Source: Croceimicrobium sp965656185 (GTDB lineage: Bacteria > Bacteroidota > Bacteroidia > Flavobacteriales > Schleiferiaceae). From it: a stretch of 44,882 nucleotides of DNA. Numbering within the stretch: the stretch's first letter is position 1; every line of letters starts with the position of its first letter. The position numbers were made by a program, and so were the translations under genes. Shown here piece after piece: positions 15,570 to 23,337 of the stretch. The notes under the pieces are model-generated. The model made no database searches. It was given only the letters and a program-made list of their open reading frames with translations, and was not told the DNA's origin. The stretch spans positions 1 through 44,882 of the forward strand of contig CBFHJH010000017.1 of NCBI GenBank assembly GCA_965656185.1, written 5' to 3'.

Positions 15570-16229
15570 TTAATTATTTCCGGAACAACGTTTAATCATT
15601 TGCTCGGCCTGGTTTAATCCCCAATGCGGAGCAATGGAATTTTTCTTGCTTTCGCCTTCGATTTCATAGAGGGCTAAGGCCTTGCTCATGTGGGCACAAG
15701 CATCATCGGTAGAAGAACCAAAAAATTGAGCACTGCCGTATTTCCAGCGACCGTTCATTAGGTTGGCACGGGGGTTTTGAGGGTCCATGGCCACGGCCTT
15801 TTCAAAGAGTCCACTCACCTTAGCAGAATAGATCATTCCACGTAGGGCAGGGCTCACACTTACTTTCGCCATATAAGCATATCCTTTTAAGGTTACTAAT
15901 TCGGTGTTTTCACCTACTAGTTCCTCGGCCGCTTCAATGCTTTTAAAGGCTTGGTCGATGTATTCATCCCGTTGATCATCTTCCACACCACGTACAAAGC
16001 TCATCCAAATTCGGGTGAGGCCAGCATAATAATGAGGCAGCCATTCCTGCTTTTCAGCGGATGCGATTCGATCAAAGCGATTGGCGATTTCCTGATAGTC
16101 CTCTAAGTTCTCAACGTTTTGGTACATGGCAATGGTCTCCATCATGTACTTTTCGAAAGCGCTTTGCTCTTGCGCAAAGCCGAACTGAGCAGAGAATAGG
16201 GCTAGAAGGATGAAAATTCTTGTTTTCAT
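15570..16229 (-). CDS. Secreted TPR-like protein in the receptor-kinase operon
   Basis: 219 residues from ATG 16229, which opens a clear signal peptide (MKTRIFILLALFSAQFGFAQ); an upstream extension in the same frame overlaps the receptor gene and lacks a better start. The mature part is alpha-helical with TPR-like spacing: WLPHYYAGLTRIWM, AFKSIEAAEEL, ENTELVTLKGYAYMAKV, LFEKAVAMDPQNPRANLMNG. Two or more cysteines near the C-terminus (DDACAHM, KRCSGNN) could form a disulfide. It lies between a TonB receptor and a LytS kinase, so it may be a periplasmic adaptor between them. That role is inference; the family is unnamed to me. Confidence 0.82.
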   Translation of the reverse strand: MKTRIFILLALFSAQFGFAQEQSAFEKYMMETIAMYQNVENLEDYQEIANRFDRIASAEKQEWLPHYYAGLTRIWMSFVRGVEDDQRDEYIDQAFKSIEAAEELVGENTELVTLKGYAYMAKVSVSPALRGMIYSAKVSGLFEKAVAMDPQNPRANLMNGRWKYGSAQFFGSSTDDACAHMSKALALYEIEGESKKNSIAPHWGLNQAEQMIKRCSGNN

Positions 16230-16245
16230 TTTCGTAAAATTTAAA

Positions 16246-18357
16246 TTAGAGATTATTGAGTTGATTGGCGCCTTTATCACTAGAGAGCGTGTAAAAGACT
16301 CCAAAGAAGATGAAGCGTTTGGCGGCTTGGGCTATGGGTACGGAGCGAAAGTTACCATCAGCATTGGCTTGGCGACTGTACTCGTAACCAAAAACGTTAT
16401 CCCTTCCCAAGACATTGGTGATTTCCACATGGAAAATGAGATTGGGTTTAGGGAGATAGCTCCAGCTGAGATTTAAACTGTGAAAAGCCTTGGTTTTCGA
16501 TTCCATTTCACCACTTAGGTTAGGATTTTCGTAGCTGAAACCATCATTGATATTAATGCTAGTACCCAGTTGGGATTTTAAGGCCCCGATCCAATATTTG
16601 GTCACTAAAGAAGCATTGTGTCTGGGTGCAAAGCTGGGCCGAACGGTACCTTCGAAATGAGCCCAATGCCTTTTGCTATCGATGTAGGAATAGCTGAACC
16701 AGTAATCCAATTCACTTATTCCGCCGCGATCTCGAAAGAATAAATCAATTCCTTGAGCATAGCCTTTACCATTGGTATTAAACTCAGGATTTGAGCGCAA
16801 CAATTGCTCGTAATCTTTGTGGTAGGCTTCTAGTCTTAAGGTGCGAGAAGCATCCGAGTATTGGTAATTGAGTACCCAGTGCTGGGCATTGGAGGCCCGC
16901 AAGTTTTCTTTTTGAACTAGGATGTCTGGAGATTGCTCTTGGATATAATCCCCATAGGCCAGACCAAACTGAGAGCGTTCATCCATTTTATAAGCCAAGG
17001 AAGCCCTAGGCATGAGATACGTACTGGTTTCTGAAAAACTTTGACGCAAGCCCAATTGCAAAACCCAATCGCTGTTAAAGTAATAAGTGGCTTCGGTGAA
17101 GGCCGCTCCAAGTAAAGATTCGTTTTGGCGACCTAAGCTATTGAACTCTTCTTGGTAGTTTCTCGCAAACGCTTCTAAACCCGTTTTCAATTGCAAGCGG
17201 CTATGGGCAAAGTACTGGTAGCGCGCTTTGAGGTGGGTCAAAGCACTGCGCATTTCTATGGAACTGCTATCGATTTGAAGCTCATCTAGATTATGAGAAT
17301 AGCTAAAGCCCCCATCCACTAAATGCTTTTTCGAAAGGTCCTGTCGGTAGTTTAAATTGAGGTGGTGGAACATGTTTTGCAGATTGGTTTTTTGAAGTTC
17401 ATCTTGATCAATTCGAGATCGCAGTACCTCTAAACCATTGGTTTGATAGGCGTAAAAGGCTTTTAGCATGCCCCGTTTCCCTACTTTTTGACGAAATAGA
17501 ATTTCAGAACTAAGACCATTCGGTGCATCCTCGAATTGGATGTTTTGTGGCACCAAAAGCATGTAAGGCGCTAAGTCGGTATAACTGAGATTGGCGGTAA
17601 GACTTTGGCGATCCCAAACTTGGGTATGACTCACAGCACCACCCACGGTCATAAGACTAAAATCGGTTTGATCGCGTAAGGGAAAATCTAAACTATTTAA
17701 GGAGAGTACCGAAGAAAGGGCTTGGCCGTATTCAGCGGAATACGCCCCCGTGCTAAAGAAACTCCCTTTAAAGAGTTGCGGGCTAAAACGACCACGGGTA
17801 GGTATCCCATTTAAAGTAGAACCAAAGGCATTCCCCAGACGCAAGCCATCGATAAATAAAGCGGTTTCATTCGCGCTTCCACCGCGCACAAAGAGGCGAC
17901 CATCGTTGGCATTGCTAGCGGTTCCGGGTAGGGTGTTTAAAGCGCCAATAATATCGCCTACGGCACCAGAGGTAGTAACGATATCCAAGGGGCGAAGTAC
18001 CACCGCTTTTTGCTCATCGCTCACCTCTATGGTGCCTGCGCTTACCGTTACTGCCTTTAGTTTGTTGAAGGCTTCTTTTAGTTTTATTATAAGTTCCGAA
18101 TTGAAGTCTAGATCCGAAAGATTTATTTTTTGGGTCTCGTAGCCAATAAAGCTGCAAACCAAAGTTCCCTTGGCTTTTAGGTCCTCCAGTTCAAAAAGCC
18201 CATTCTTATCTGAAGTCGTTCCCGTATAAGTGCCTTCCAAGAAGATATTAACCCCTACTAAGCTTTCCCCTTCTTCACTAACCACCTTCCCGCGCAAAGC
18301 GTTTTGGGCTTGAGCAAGGCTGCTTATTAGTAGAAATGGAAGAATTAAGTATTTCAT
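16246..18357 (-). CDS. TonB-dependent outer-membrane receptor (carboxypeptidase-regulatory-like N-terminus)
   Basis: 703 residues: a signal peptide (MKYLILPFLLISSLAQAQ), a CarboxypepD_reg-like/CarbopepD domain (about 20-95, LRGKVVSEEGESLVGVNIF), a plug (about 115-220, GRLFVRGGSANETALFIDG) and a 22-strand-type barrel ending in FIFFGVFYTLSSDKGANQLN. It imports an unknown ligand with TonB energy. It is short for a SusC and no SusD follows, so it is not a polysaccharide-utilisation pair. It is the first gene of a compact operon with a TPR protein, LytS kinase and LytTR regulator, which suggests a ligand-responsive receptor. A hairpin abuts its start codon. Confidence 0.93.
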   Translation of the reverse strand: MKYLILPFLLISSLAQAQNALRGKVVSEEGESLVGVNIFLEGTYTGTTSDKNGLFELEDLKAKGTLVCSFIGYETQKINLSDLDFNSELIIKLKEAFNKLKAVTVSAGTIEVSDEQKAVVLRPLDIVTTSGAVGDIIGALNTLPGTASNANDGRLFVRGGSANETALFIDGLRLGNAFGSTLNGIPTRGRFSPQLFKGSFFSTGAYSAEYGQALSSVLSLNSLDFPLRDQTDFSLMTVGGAVSHTQVWDRQSLTANLSYTDLAPYMLLVPQNIQFEDAPNGLSSEILFRQKVGKRGMLKAFYAYQTNGLEVLRSRIDQDELQKTNLQNMFHHLNLNYRQDLSKKHLVDGGFSYSHNLDELQIDSSSIEMRSALTHLKARYQYFAHSRLQLKTGLEAFARNYQEEFNSLGRQNESLLGAAFTEATYYFNSDWVLQLGLRQSFSETSTYLMPRASLAYKMDERSQFGLAYGDYIQEQSPDILVQKENLRASNAQHWVLNYQYSDASRTLRLEAYHKDYEQLLRSNPEFNTNGKGYAQGIDLFFRDRGGISELDYWFSYSYIDSKRHWAHFEGTVRPSFAPRHNASLVTKYWIGALKSQLGTSININDGFSYENPNLSGEMESKTKAFHSLNLSWSYLPKPNLIFHVEITNVLGRDNVFGYEYSRQANADGNFRSVPIAQAAKRFIFFGVFYTLSSDKGANQLNNL

Positions 18358-18359
18358 GA

Positions 18360-18387
18360 CCTCTAGTATTTGCAGCTAAACTAGAGG
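18360..18387 (-). promoter_or_regulatory. Hairpin/operator-like inverted repeat abutting the receptor start codon
   Basis: Perfect 8-bp arms CCTCTAGT (18360-18367) and ACTAGAGG (18380-18387) flank a 12-nt loop, ending two bases before the ATG at 18357. In mRNA the hairpin would cover the ribosome-binding region; in DNA it could be an operator for a dimeric regulator. It is not followed by a T-run, so it is not a terminator. Confidence 0.5.
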
Positions 18388-18415
18388 CGGTCGTAGTCTT
18401 GGGAAATTAAAAGGA

Positions 18416-18465
18416 GATGAGTCGTTCTTGTGGCCGATGAAACGGAAAAGAAATTGGATGAGTCG
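18416..18465. repeat. Direct 9-bp repeat GATGAGTCG upstream of the receptor operon
   Basis: GATGAGTCG occurs at 18416-18424 and again at 18457-18465, 41 bp apart, close to four helical turns. LytTR regulators bind direct repeats, but usually about 21 bp apart, so the match to a LytTR site is weak. Confidence 0.3.
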
Positions 18466-18477
18466 GATGGCTAAAAT

Positions 18478-18516
18478 GAAAAATCCCCTGTCCAAGGCAA
18501 AGCAAGGGCAGGGGAT
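18478..18516 (-). terminator. Terminator upstream of the TonB operon, downstream of the S9 peptidase gene
   Basis: On the minus strand ATCCCCTG ... CAGGGGAT (18516-18509 with 18490-18483) forms a GC-rich 8-bp stem extended by CCTTG/CAAGG-type pairs, followed by TTTTTCATTTT. It ends the S9 peptidase transcript. Confidence 0.85.
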
Positions 18517-18539
18517 AGATGAATAATCTTAGGTTTAGC

Positions 18540-20564
18540 CTACTTCAAATAAGTATCCAACCATTTAAAGAACTGATCGTGCCATACCAATCCATTTTGG
18601 GGACTTAAGATCCAGTGTCCTTCGTTGGGGAAGTATAGGAAACGAGCAGGAACGCCACGTAGTTTAGCCGCTTGGAAGGCTTCCATTCCTTGGTTTTCGG
18701 GAACACGGAAGTCCTTACCACCATGGATCACCAACATGGGCGTGTCCCAATTCTGTACATAATCTTTAGGGTCAAACTTGTTGTAAGTTTCGGCATTCTT
18801 CTTATCCCAGAAAGGCCCACCTAAATCGTAATTGGCAAAGAACATTTCTTCGGTGCTGAGGTACCAGCTCTCCAAATCGAAGAGGCCACAGTGGGAGATA
18901 AAGCTCTTGAAGCGGCCTTCGTGGATACCGGCTAGCATGTAAACGGAATAGCCACCATAGCTGGCACCGATACAGCCTAAATTGTTTTCATCGGCGAAAG
19001 GCTCTTTAGCTACATCGTCAATGGCAGCGAGGTAATCGCGCATGGATTGTCCGCCCCAGTCTTTAGAAATCTTTTCATTCCATTCGCGGCCAAATCCAGG
19101 TAAACCGCGACGGTTTGGTGCTACCACAATGTAACCTTGGGCCGCCATTAATTGGAAATTCCAACGGAAGCTGTAGAATTGCGATACTTGTGATTGTGGA
19201 CCACCCTGGCAATACAATAGGGTAGGGTATTTCTTAGTAGGGTCGAAGTCAGGAGGGTATATTACCCAAGTGAGCATATCCTTACCATCGCTGGTTTTTA
19301 CCATGCGTTTATCGATTTTACTCATACCGAGATCGGCGTAGATCTCATCGTTTACCGAGGTAAGTTTTTTAGCAGGTTCATCTTCTTCAACGAAATAAAT
19401 TTCCGTAGCGTGGTTCATGTCTTGACGCTCCACAATGTAACCACCCTTGGCAATTTCAAAATGATTGTAGTTATGGTCTCCCGAGCTAATCTTCTCTAAT
19501 TCAAAGCCACTACGCTCTATTTCTAGCTCGAAGAGCTGATTGCTGCCCATGGTAGGAATACCTACGAGTAGCTCATCCTCCTCTTCCCAAGCAAAAGAGT
19601 TAAAGGTGTATTTGTCATAGGCGCCCATTTCCTTCAAAACATGCTTCTTTTTCATGGTCTTCAGGTCCATGATCACCAGATCATTAACGTCGCTCTCGTA
19701 GCCATTGGTGGCCATACTTAGCCAAGCGATCTTCTTACCATTTGGCGAAAATTGAGGATTTTTATCGTAGCCCATCATTCCTTCGCTAAGTTTCACTTCC
19801 TCTCCTGTTTCTAAGTCAACCATGTATAGGTCGGAATTGGTATGCTCGGCAAATACTTTTCCGCTCAAGCGTTTTGTTTCATAGACTACCTTTTTACCGT
19901 CGGGGCTCAGGGTATAGCTCTCGGAGCCACCAAAAGGAGGTACCGGACAATCGAAACTACTTCCCTCCATTAGGTCTTTATAACCAGATACGGGCGCGTC
20001 CTTATAATCGGTATAACAGAGGTGCATCGACTGATAGTCGTCCCAAGAATCCCAATGACGGTACATAAGATCATCCATCACTCGAAACTCCGCCTTGGGT
20101 AAATTAGGATACATCTCACTCGGAGTCTGGGCCGTTTTTACACCTTTGGCAAATAAAATGCGAACGCTACCATTAGGCAGGGCATAGGCTTTTGCGCCAG
20201 AAACACCGCCTTCCACTGCGGTCAAGGCGCGCAAGTCACTACCGTCTAATTTGATACTGTGCAATTGTCCCTTGTGGTTAAAAACAACGCGATCTTTTAG
20301 AAAATGCGCTCCATATTCCCCGCCCTCTAGATTGGTTAGTTGGGTGGTTTCGCCACTTTTAATATCCATCAAGTAAAGATTGCGGTTCCCTTTGTTGGCG
20401 CTAAGGTCATAATAGGTTACGCCATAGACGAAAGACTTGCCGTCGGGTGAGACCGCATCTAGGCTTACTCGGCCTAGTTCCCAGAGTTTTTCTGGGCTCA
20501 TAACTTGATCTTGAGCCAGTAAGCTTGCACTGGCAAAAAGTAATAATGCAATATATTTTCTCAT
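18540..20564 (-). CDS. Secreted S9-family serine peptidase (prolyl oligopeptidase / acylaminoacyl-peptidase type)
   Basis: 674 residues with a signal peptide (MRKYIALLLFASASLLAQ), so periplasmic or surface. The N-terminal half is a WD40-like beta-propeller (LSPDGKKVVYET, QFSPNGKKIAWLS). The C-terminal alpha/beta hydrolase has the nucleophile serine in GASYGG, an aspartate in HGGKDFRVP and a histidine in NEGHW near the end, completing the triad. It probably trims short peptides taken up for nutrition. It has its own terminator and stands alone between the TonB operon and the OmpA gene. Confidence 0.94.
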   Translation of the reverse strand: MRKYIALLLFASASLLAQDQVMSPEKLWELGRVSLDAVSPDGKSFVYGVTYYDLSANKGNRNLYLMDIKSGETTQLTNLEGGEYGAHFLKDRVVFNHKGQLHSIKLDGSDLRALTAVEGGVSGAKAYALPNGSVRILFAKGVKTAQTPSEMYPNLPKAEFRVMDDLMYRHWDSWDDYQSMHLCYTDYKDAPVSGYKDLMEGSSFDCPVPPFGGSESYTLSPDGKKVVYETKRLSGKVFAEHTNSDLYMVDLETGEEVKLSEGMMGYDKNPQFSPNGKKIAWLSMATNGYESDVNDLVIMDLKTMKKKHVLKEMGAYDKYTFNSFAWEEEDELLVGIPTMGSNQLFELEIERSGFELEKISSGDHNYNHFEIAKGGYIVERQDMNHATEIYFVEEDEPAKKLTSVNDEIYADLGMSKIDKRMVKTSDGKDMLTWVIYPPDFDPTKKYPTLLYCQGGPQSQVSQFYSFRWNFQLMAAQGYIVVAPNRRGLPGFGREWNEKISKDWGGQSMRDYLAAIDDVAKEPFADENNLGCIGASYGGYSVYMLAGIHEGRFKSFISHCGLFDLESWYLSTEEMFFANYDLGGPFWDKKNAETYNKFDPKDYVQNWDTPMLVIHGGKDFRVPENQGMEAFQAAKLRGVPARFLYFPNEGHWILSPQNGLVWHDQFFKWLDTYLK

Positions 20565-20623
20565 GCTTTTTTAATTGGTGCTCCGAATTTACCAATTATT
20601 TGACCAGAGCCGATGACCCCCAA

Positions 20624-20657
20624 TAAAAAAGCCCCGGTAGCACATTGCTCCGGGGCT
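20624..20657 (-). terminator. Terminator of the OmpA-family gene
   Basis: On the minus strand AGCCCCGGAGCA pairs with TGCTACCGGGGCT (one bulge, 3-nt loop ATG), followed by TTTTTA. It lies 22 bp after the OmpA-family stop codon. Confidence 0.9.
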
Positions 20658-20679
20658 CATATAATTAAAGGCTTTAAGC

Positions 20680-21516
20680 TTATTTAGAAGCCTCTTCCAT
20701 GCCTTCTTCGATCAATTCGTAGAACTCATCTAGTTTTGGAAGAATCATGATGCGGGTGCGACGGTTGCGTGCGCGACCTTCCTCATCTTCATTGCTAGCT
20801 ATTGGCATGTGTTCTCCTTTACCGGCAACGGTCATGCGCTTAGGGTTAATAGAGAAGTCACTTTCAAGAATACGCACTACCGAAGCCGCACGCAGGGTAC
20901 TTAGTTCCCAATTGTCTTTAAAAGGCGCACCATTGCGAACCGCTTTGTTGTCAGTATGGCCTTCTACCATAAAGTCAAGCTCTGGTTGCGATTTCAATAC
21001 TTTTGCAACCTTTCCCAATACTTCTTTAGCCTTGGCGGTAACATCGGCACTGCCGCTAGCAAAGAGAAGTTTGTCTGAAATGGAAACGTAAACAACTCCT
21101 TTTTCTACGTTGATGTTGATGTCTTCATCATTCATGCCAACCGTAGCTCCTTTAAGGCTTGTTACCAAGGCAAAAGTTACCGAGTCACGCTTATTAATGG
21201 CGTCTTGTAAACTTTTAATGGTCATGTCCTTTTCGCGGATCTGCTCTAAGGACTTCTCCAAATTCTCAGCTTCCTTCTTAGATAGAGTAGATAAATTACC
21301 AACGTTCTTAAGTAATTGATAATTGGTCTGCTTCAAATATTCGATCTCCTTATTGGCATTCTTACGATTATCTAAACAAGAGGCTAACTCCATACGCGTC
21401 TTGCTTAGCTCATCATCTTTTGCTTGGTATTGGTCTTGAAGTTCAGTGTACTTCTTTTTACTCACACAAGCAGTAAGGGAGAATGCGGCTAAGGCAAATA
21501 ATGCAATCTTCTTCAT
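20680..21516 (-). CDS. OmpA-family lipoprotein (peptidoglycan-binding)
   Basis: 278 residues. The lipobox ends at C17 (FSLTAC), so the mature N-terminus is lipid-anchored. Residues 20-110 form a charged coiled coil (YTELQDQYQAKDDELSKTR). The C-terminal OmpA-like domain (about 150-275) has VEGHTDNKA and ASNEDEEGRARNRRTRI, which bind the diaminopimelate peptide of peptidoglycan. It likely tethers the outer membrane to the wall; the MotB-like layout is shared by many Bacteroidota Pal/OmpA proteins. It is monocistronic with its own promoter and terminator. Confidence 0.94.
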   Translation of the reverse strand: MKKIALFALAAFSLTACVSKKKYTELQDQYQAKDDELSKTRMELASCLDNRKNANKEIEYLKQTNYQLLKNVGNLSTLSKKEAENLEKSLEQIREKDMTIKSLQDAINKRDSVTFALVTSLKGATVGMNDEDININVEKGVVYVSISDKLLFASGSADVTAKAKEVLGKVAKVLKSQPELDFMVEGHTDNKAVRNGAPFKDNWELSTLRAASVVRILESDFSINPKRMTVAGKGEHMPIASNEDEEGRARNRRTRIMILPKLDEFYELIEEGMEEASK

Positions 21517-21546
21517 CTTTGATTTTTGTTATTGACTCAAAAGTAC

Positions 21547-21554
21547 CAAAAATA
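21547..21554 (-). promoter_or_regulatory. -7 box of the OmpA-family gene
   Basis: On the minus strand TATTTTTG matches TAnnTTTG, 30 nt before the ATG at 21516. The -33 region is not clear. Confidence 0.5.
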
Positions 21555-21579
21555 TATGGTCTTCAAAGCCCTTTGTTTA

Positions 21580-23127
21580 CTAGTTAAATTCGAATTTCTC
21601 GTCTTTTTCGTTGAAAAAGTGATATTCAAGGAATTTAAAGGAGTCCCTTGCGGTTACCTTAATGTTTCGCTTGTACTTTTTCGACCACTTCCGGCGAATC
21701 GAATTAAACAGGCCTTTGGTTAGGAAAGCAGCAATAAAGGGATGACAATGCAAGTATATATTCTTATCCTTTTCTTGTTTAACGATCAACTCCAATTTGT
21801 TTTCGATCTCATCAATGATCAGGATAGGAGCTTCTACTTCCCCATTACCATCTGGGTTTTCTTCACGGGTTTGAATGGCCATTTCTGGTCTAACCCTTTG
21901 GCGGGTTATTTCCACCAAGCCAAACCGAGAAGGAGGGAGGATCTTGTGCTTTGCGCGATCGGTAGACATCTCGTTCTTTAGCTTTTCAAAGAGCTTCTTC
22001 CGGTTATCACTGCGATGCATATCGATAAAATCCACTACAATGATTCCGCCCATATCGCGTAGTCGTAGTTGGCGGGCGATCTCCTCTGCTGCAGCAAGGT
22101 TTACGGTAAGTGCGTTGGCTTCTTGATTGTCATCAGAATTGGTGCGATTACCACTATTCACGTCAATAACGTGCATAGCTTCGGTATGCTCTACTATGAG
22201 GTAGGCTCCTTTGCCCATGCTTACTGAACGACCAAAACTAGATTTGATCTGACGTTCAATTCCGTAGTGTTCAAAGACCGGAAGTCGCCCCTCATAATAC
22301 TTTACAATCTTCTCTTTCTCGGGTTCGATATTGCGCATATAGCTCTTTACCTCATTAAAGAGATCAAGGTCGTCTACTACGATCGAGTTGAAAGAGTCGT
22401 TTAGGACATCACGCAAGAGGGCTGAAACGCGATTCAGTTCCCTTAAAACGCGTTTGGGCGCCTTGGAACGTTTGGTATTGCGATGGAGGATCTTCCATTT
22501 TTCTACCAATTCTTGGATGTCACTGTCTAGATCGGCTACCTGACAATCTTGTGCCGCTGTGCGGACAATAACGCCAAAGCCTTTAGGTCTAATGCTTTTT
22601 ACGAGTCTTCGAAGTCTATCTTTCTCTTCTTTATCACGCAGCTTTGAACTTACACTAACGCGATTGGAGAAAGGTACGAGGACTACATATCTCCCTGCCA
22701 AAGAAATTTCGGATGTGATCCGAGGGCCTTTGGTGGAGATGGGTTCTTTGGCGATTTGAACCATAATATTATGGCCTTCGCGCAGAACCTTGTCGATACT
22801 GCCGTTTTTATCGATGTCTGCCTCCTGGCTAAAGTCGGTCAATGACCAACGTTGCTTGCCAGTGGCAGTGCGACGGGTAAACTTGTTTAACGAGTTAATT
22901 TGCGGCCCCAGGTCGTGATAGTGTAGAAAAGCATCCTTTTCGTAACCAACATCAACGAAGGCCGCGTTTAATCCGGGAACAATCTTCTTGATCTTTCCCA
23001 AATAAACATCACCAACCGCAAACTCATCCGAATTGTCGTAGTGTAATTCAGATAGTCTACCTCCTTTAAGTAGCGCGACCGCTACAGAATCGGCAGTACG
23101 CGAATTAATTACTAATTCTGTACTCAC
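21580..23127 (-). CDS. rng: Ribonuclease E/G family endoribonuclease
   Basis: 515 residues, RNase G-sized without the long RNase E C-terminal scaffold. An S1 RNA-binding domain (about 35-140) is followed by the 5'-sensor region and DNase I-like catalytic domain, where D322 (MHVIDVNSG) and D366 (VVDFIDM) are the magnesium ligands. ITRQRVRPEM is followed by an acidic linker instead of the CPxCxG zinc-link of proteobacterial enzymes; I recall the same replacement in other flavobacteria. It should process rRNA and degrade mRNA. The gene follows a structured leader (23143-23230). Confidence 0.95.
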   Translation of the reverse strand: MSTELVINSRTADSVAVALLKGGRLSELHYDNSDEFAVGDVYLGKIKKIVPGLNAAFVDVGYEKDAFLHYHDLGPQINSLNKFTRRTATGKQRWSLTDFSQEADIDKNGSIDKVLREGHNIMVQIAKEPISTKGPRITSEISLAGRYVVLVPFSNRVSVSSKLRDKEEKDRLRRLVKSIRPKGFGVIVRTAAQDCQVADLDSDIQELVEKWKILHRNTKRSKAPKRVLRELNRVSALLRDVLNDSFNSIVVDDLDLFNEVKSYMRNIEPEKEKIVKYYEGRLPVFEHYGIERQIKSSFGRSVSMGKGAYLIVEHTEAMHVIDVNSGNRTNSDDNQEANALTVNLAAAEEIARQLRLRDMGGIIVVDFIDMHRSDNRKKLFEKLKNEMSTDRAKHKILPPSRFGLVEITRQRVRPEMAIQTREENPDGNGEVEAPILIIDEIENKLELIVKQEKDKNIYLHCHPFIAAFLTKGLFNSIRRKWSKKYKRNIKVTARDSFKFLEYHFFNEKDEKFEFN

Positions 23128-23142
23128 CTTAAAATATTTTAA

Positions 23143-23157
23143 TTCGCCTTAGGCGAA
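23143..23157. promoter_or_regulatory. Small hairpin 16 bp upstream of the RNase E/G start
   Basis: TTCGCC-TTA-GGCGAA is a perfect 6-bp inverted repeat with a 3-nt loop in the leader of rng. RNase E genes elsewhere autoregulate through leader hairpins, so it may be a feedback site. This is inferred from position only. Confidence 0.4.
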
Positions 23158-23175
23158 CATTATAAAAATGCCGAA

Positions 23176-23204
23176 ACACCAAAAGCACCGCAAAGAGGGT
23201 GCTT
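23176..23204 (-). terminator. Possible weak terminator or processing hairpin between the COX24-type gene and rng
   Basis: On the minus strand AAGCACC and GGTGCTT form a 7-bp stem with an 8-nt loop, followed by TTGGTGTTT, a poor T-run. It could attenuate rather than end transcription into rng. Confidence 0.45.
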
Positions 23205-23216
23205 CGAAAATGGGTA

Positions 23217-23230
23217 AATCCTTAAGGATT
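23217..23230. repeat. 14-bp perfect palindrome
   Basis: AATCCTTAAGGATT is its own reverse complement and lies 6 bp after the COX24-type stop. It might be a protein site or an RNA-processing element in the rng leader. Confidence 0.4.
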
Positions 23231-23236
23231 CACGGT

Positions 23237-23326
23237 TTATTTCTTTTTGTGACGGTTTTTACGCAAGCGCTTTTTACGCTTGTGAGTGGCCATCTTATGA
23301 CGTTTTCTTTTTTTACCGCTAGGCAT
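23237..23326 (-). CDS. AURKAIP1/COX24-domain mini-protein (29 residues)
   Basis: A tiny gene: ATG at 23326, stop TAA at 23237-23239. The product begins MPSGKKRKRHKMATHKRKKR and ends RHKKK; over half of its residues are lysine, arginine or histidine. This is the conserved Bacteroidota protein annotated as AURKAIP1/COX24 domain-containing, related to the mitochondrial small-subunit protein mS38, so it is probably a ribosome-associated peptide. It starts 11 bp after the TPR gene stop, suggesting co-transcription with HU and the TPR gene. Such genes are often missed by gene finders. Confidence 0.88.
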   Translation of the reverse strand: MPSGKKRKRHKMATHKRKKRLRKNRHKKK

Positions 23327-23337
23327 AACAATAATTT

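Noticed and set aside
16210..16476. Open frame of 88 codons on the plus strand spanning the receptor/TPR junction
   Set aside because: It covers the C-terminal barrel strand codons of the receptor and the TPR signal peptide in antisense; shadow of real genes.
17750..18142. Open frame of about 130 codons on the plus strand opposite the TonB receptor gene
   Set aside because: It lies wholly inside a clear receptor gene, is rich in serine, proline and arginine as antisense frames are, and has no domain or start context.
16246..18357. SusC of a polysaccharide-utilisation locus
   Set aside because: The protein is short for SusC, no SusD-like lipoprotein or glycoside hydrolase follows, and the partners are signalling genes.
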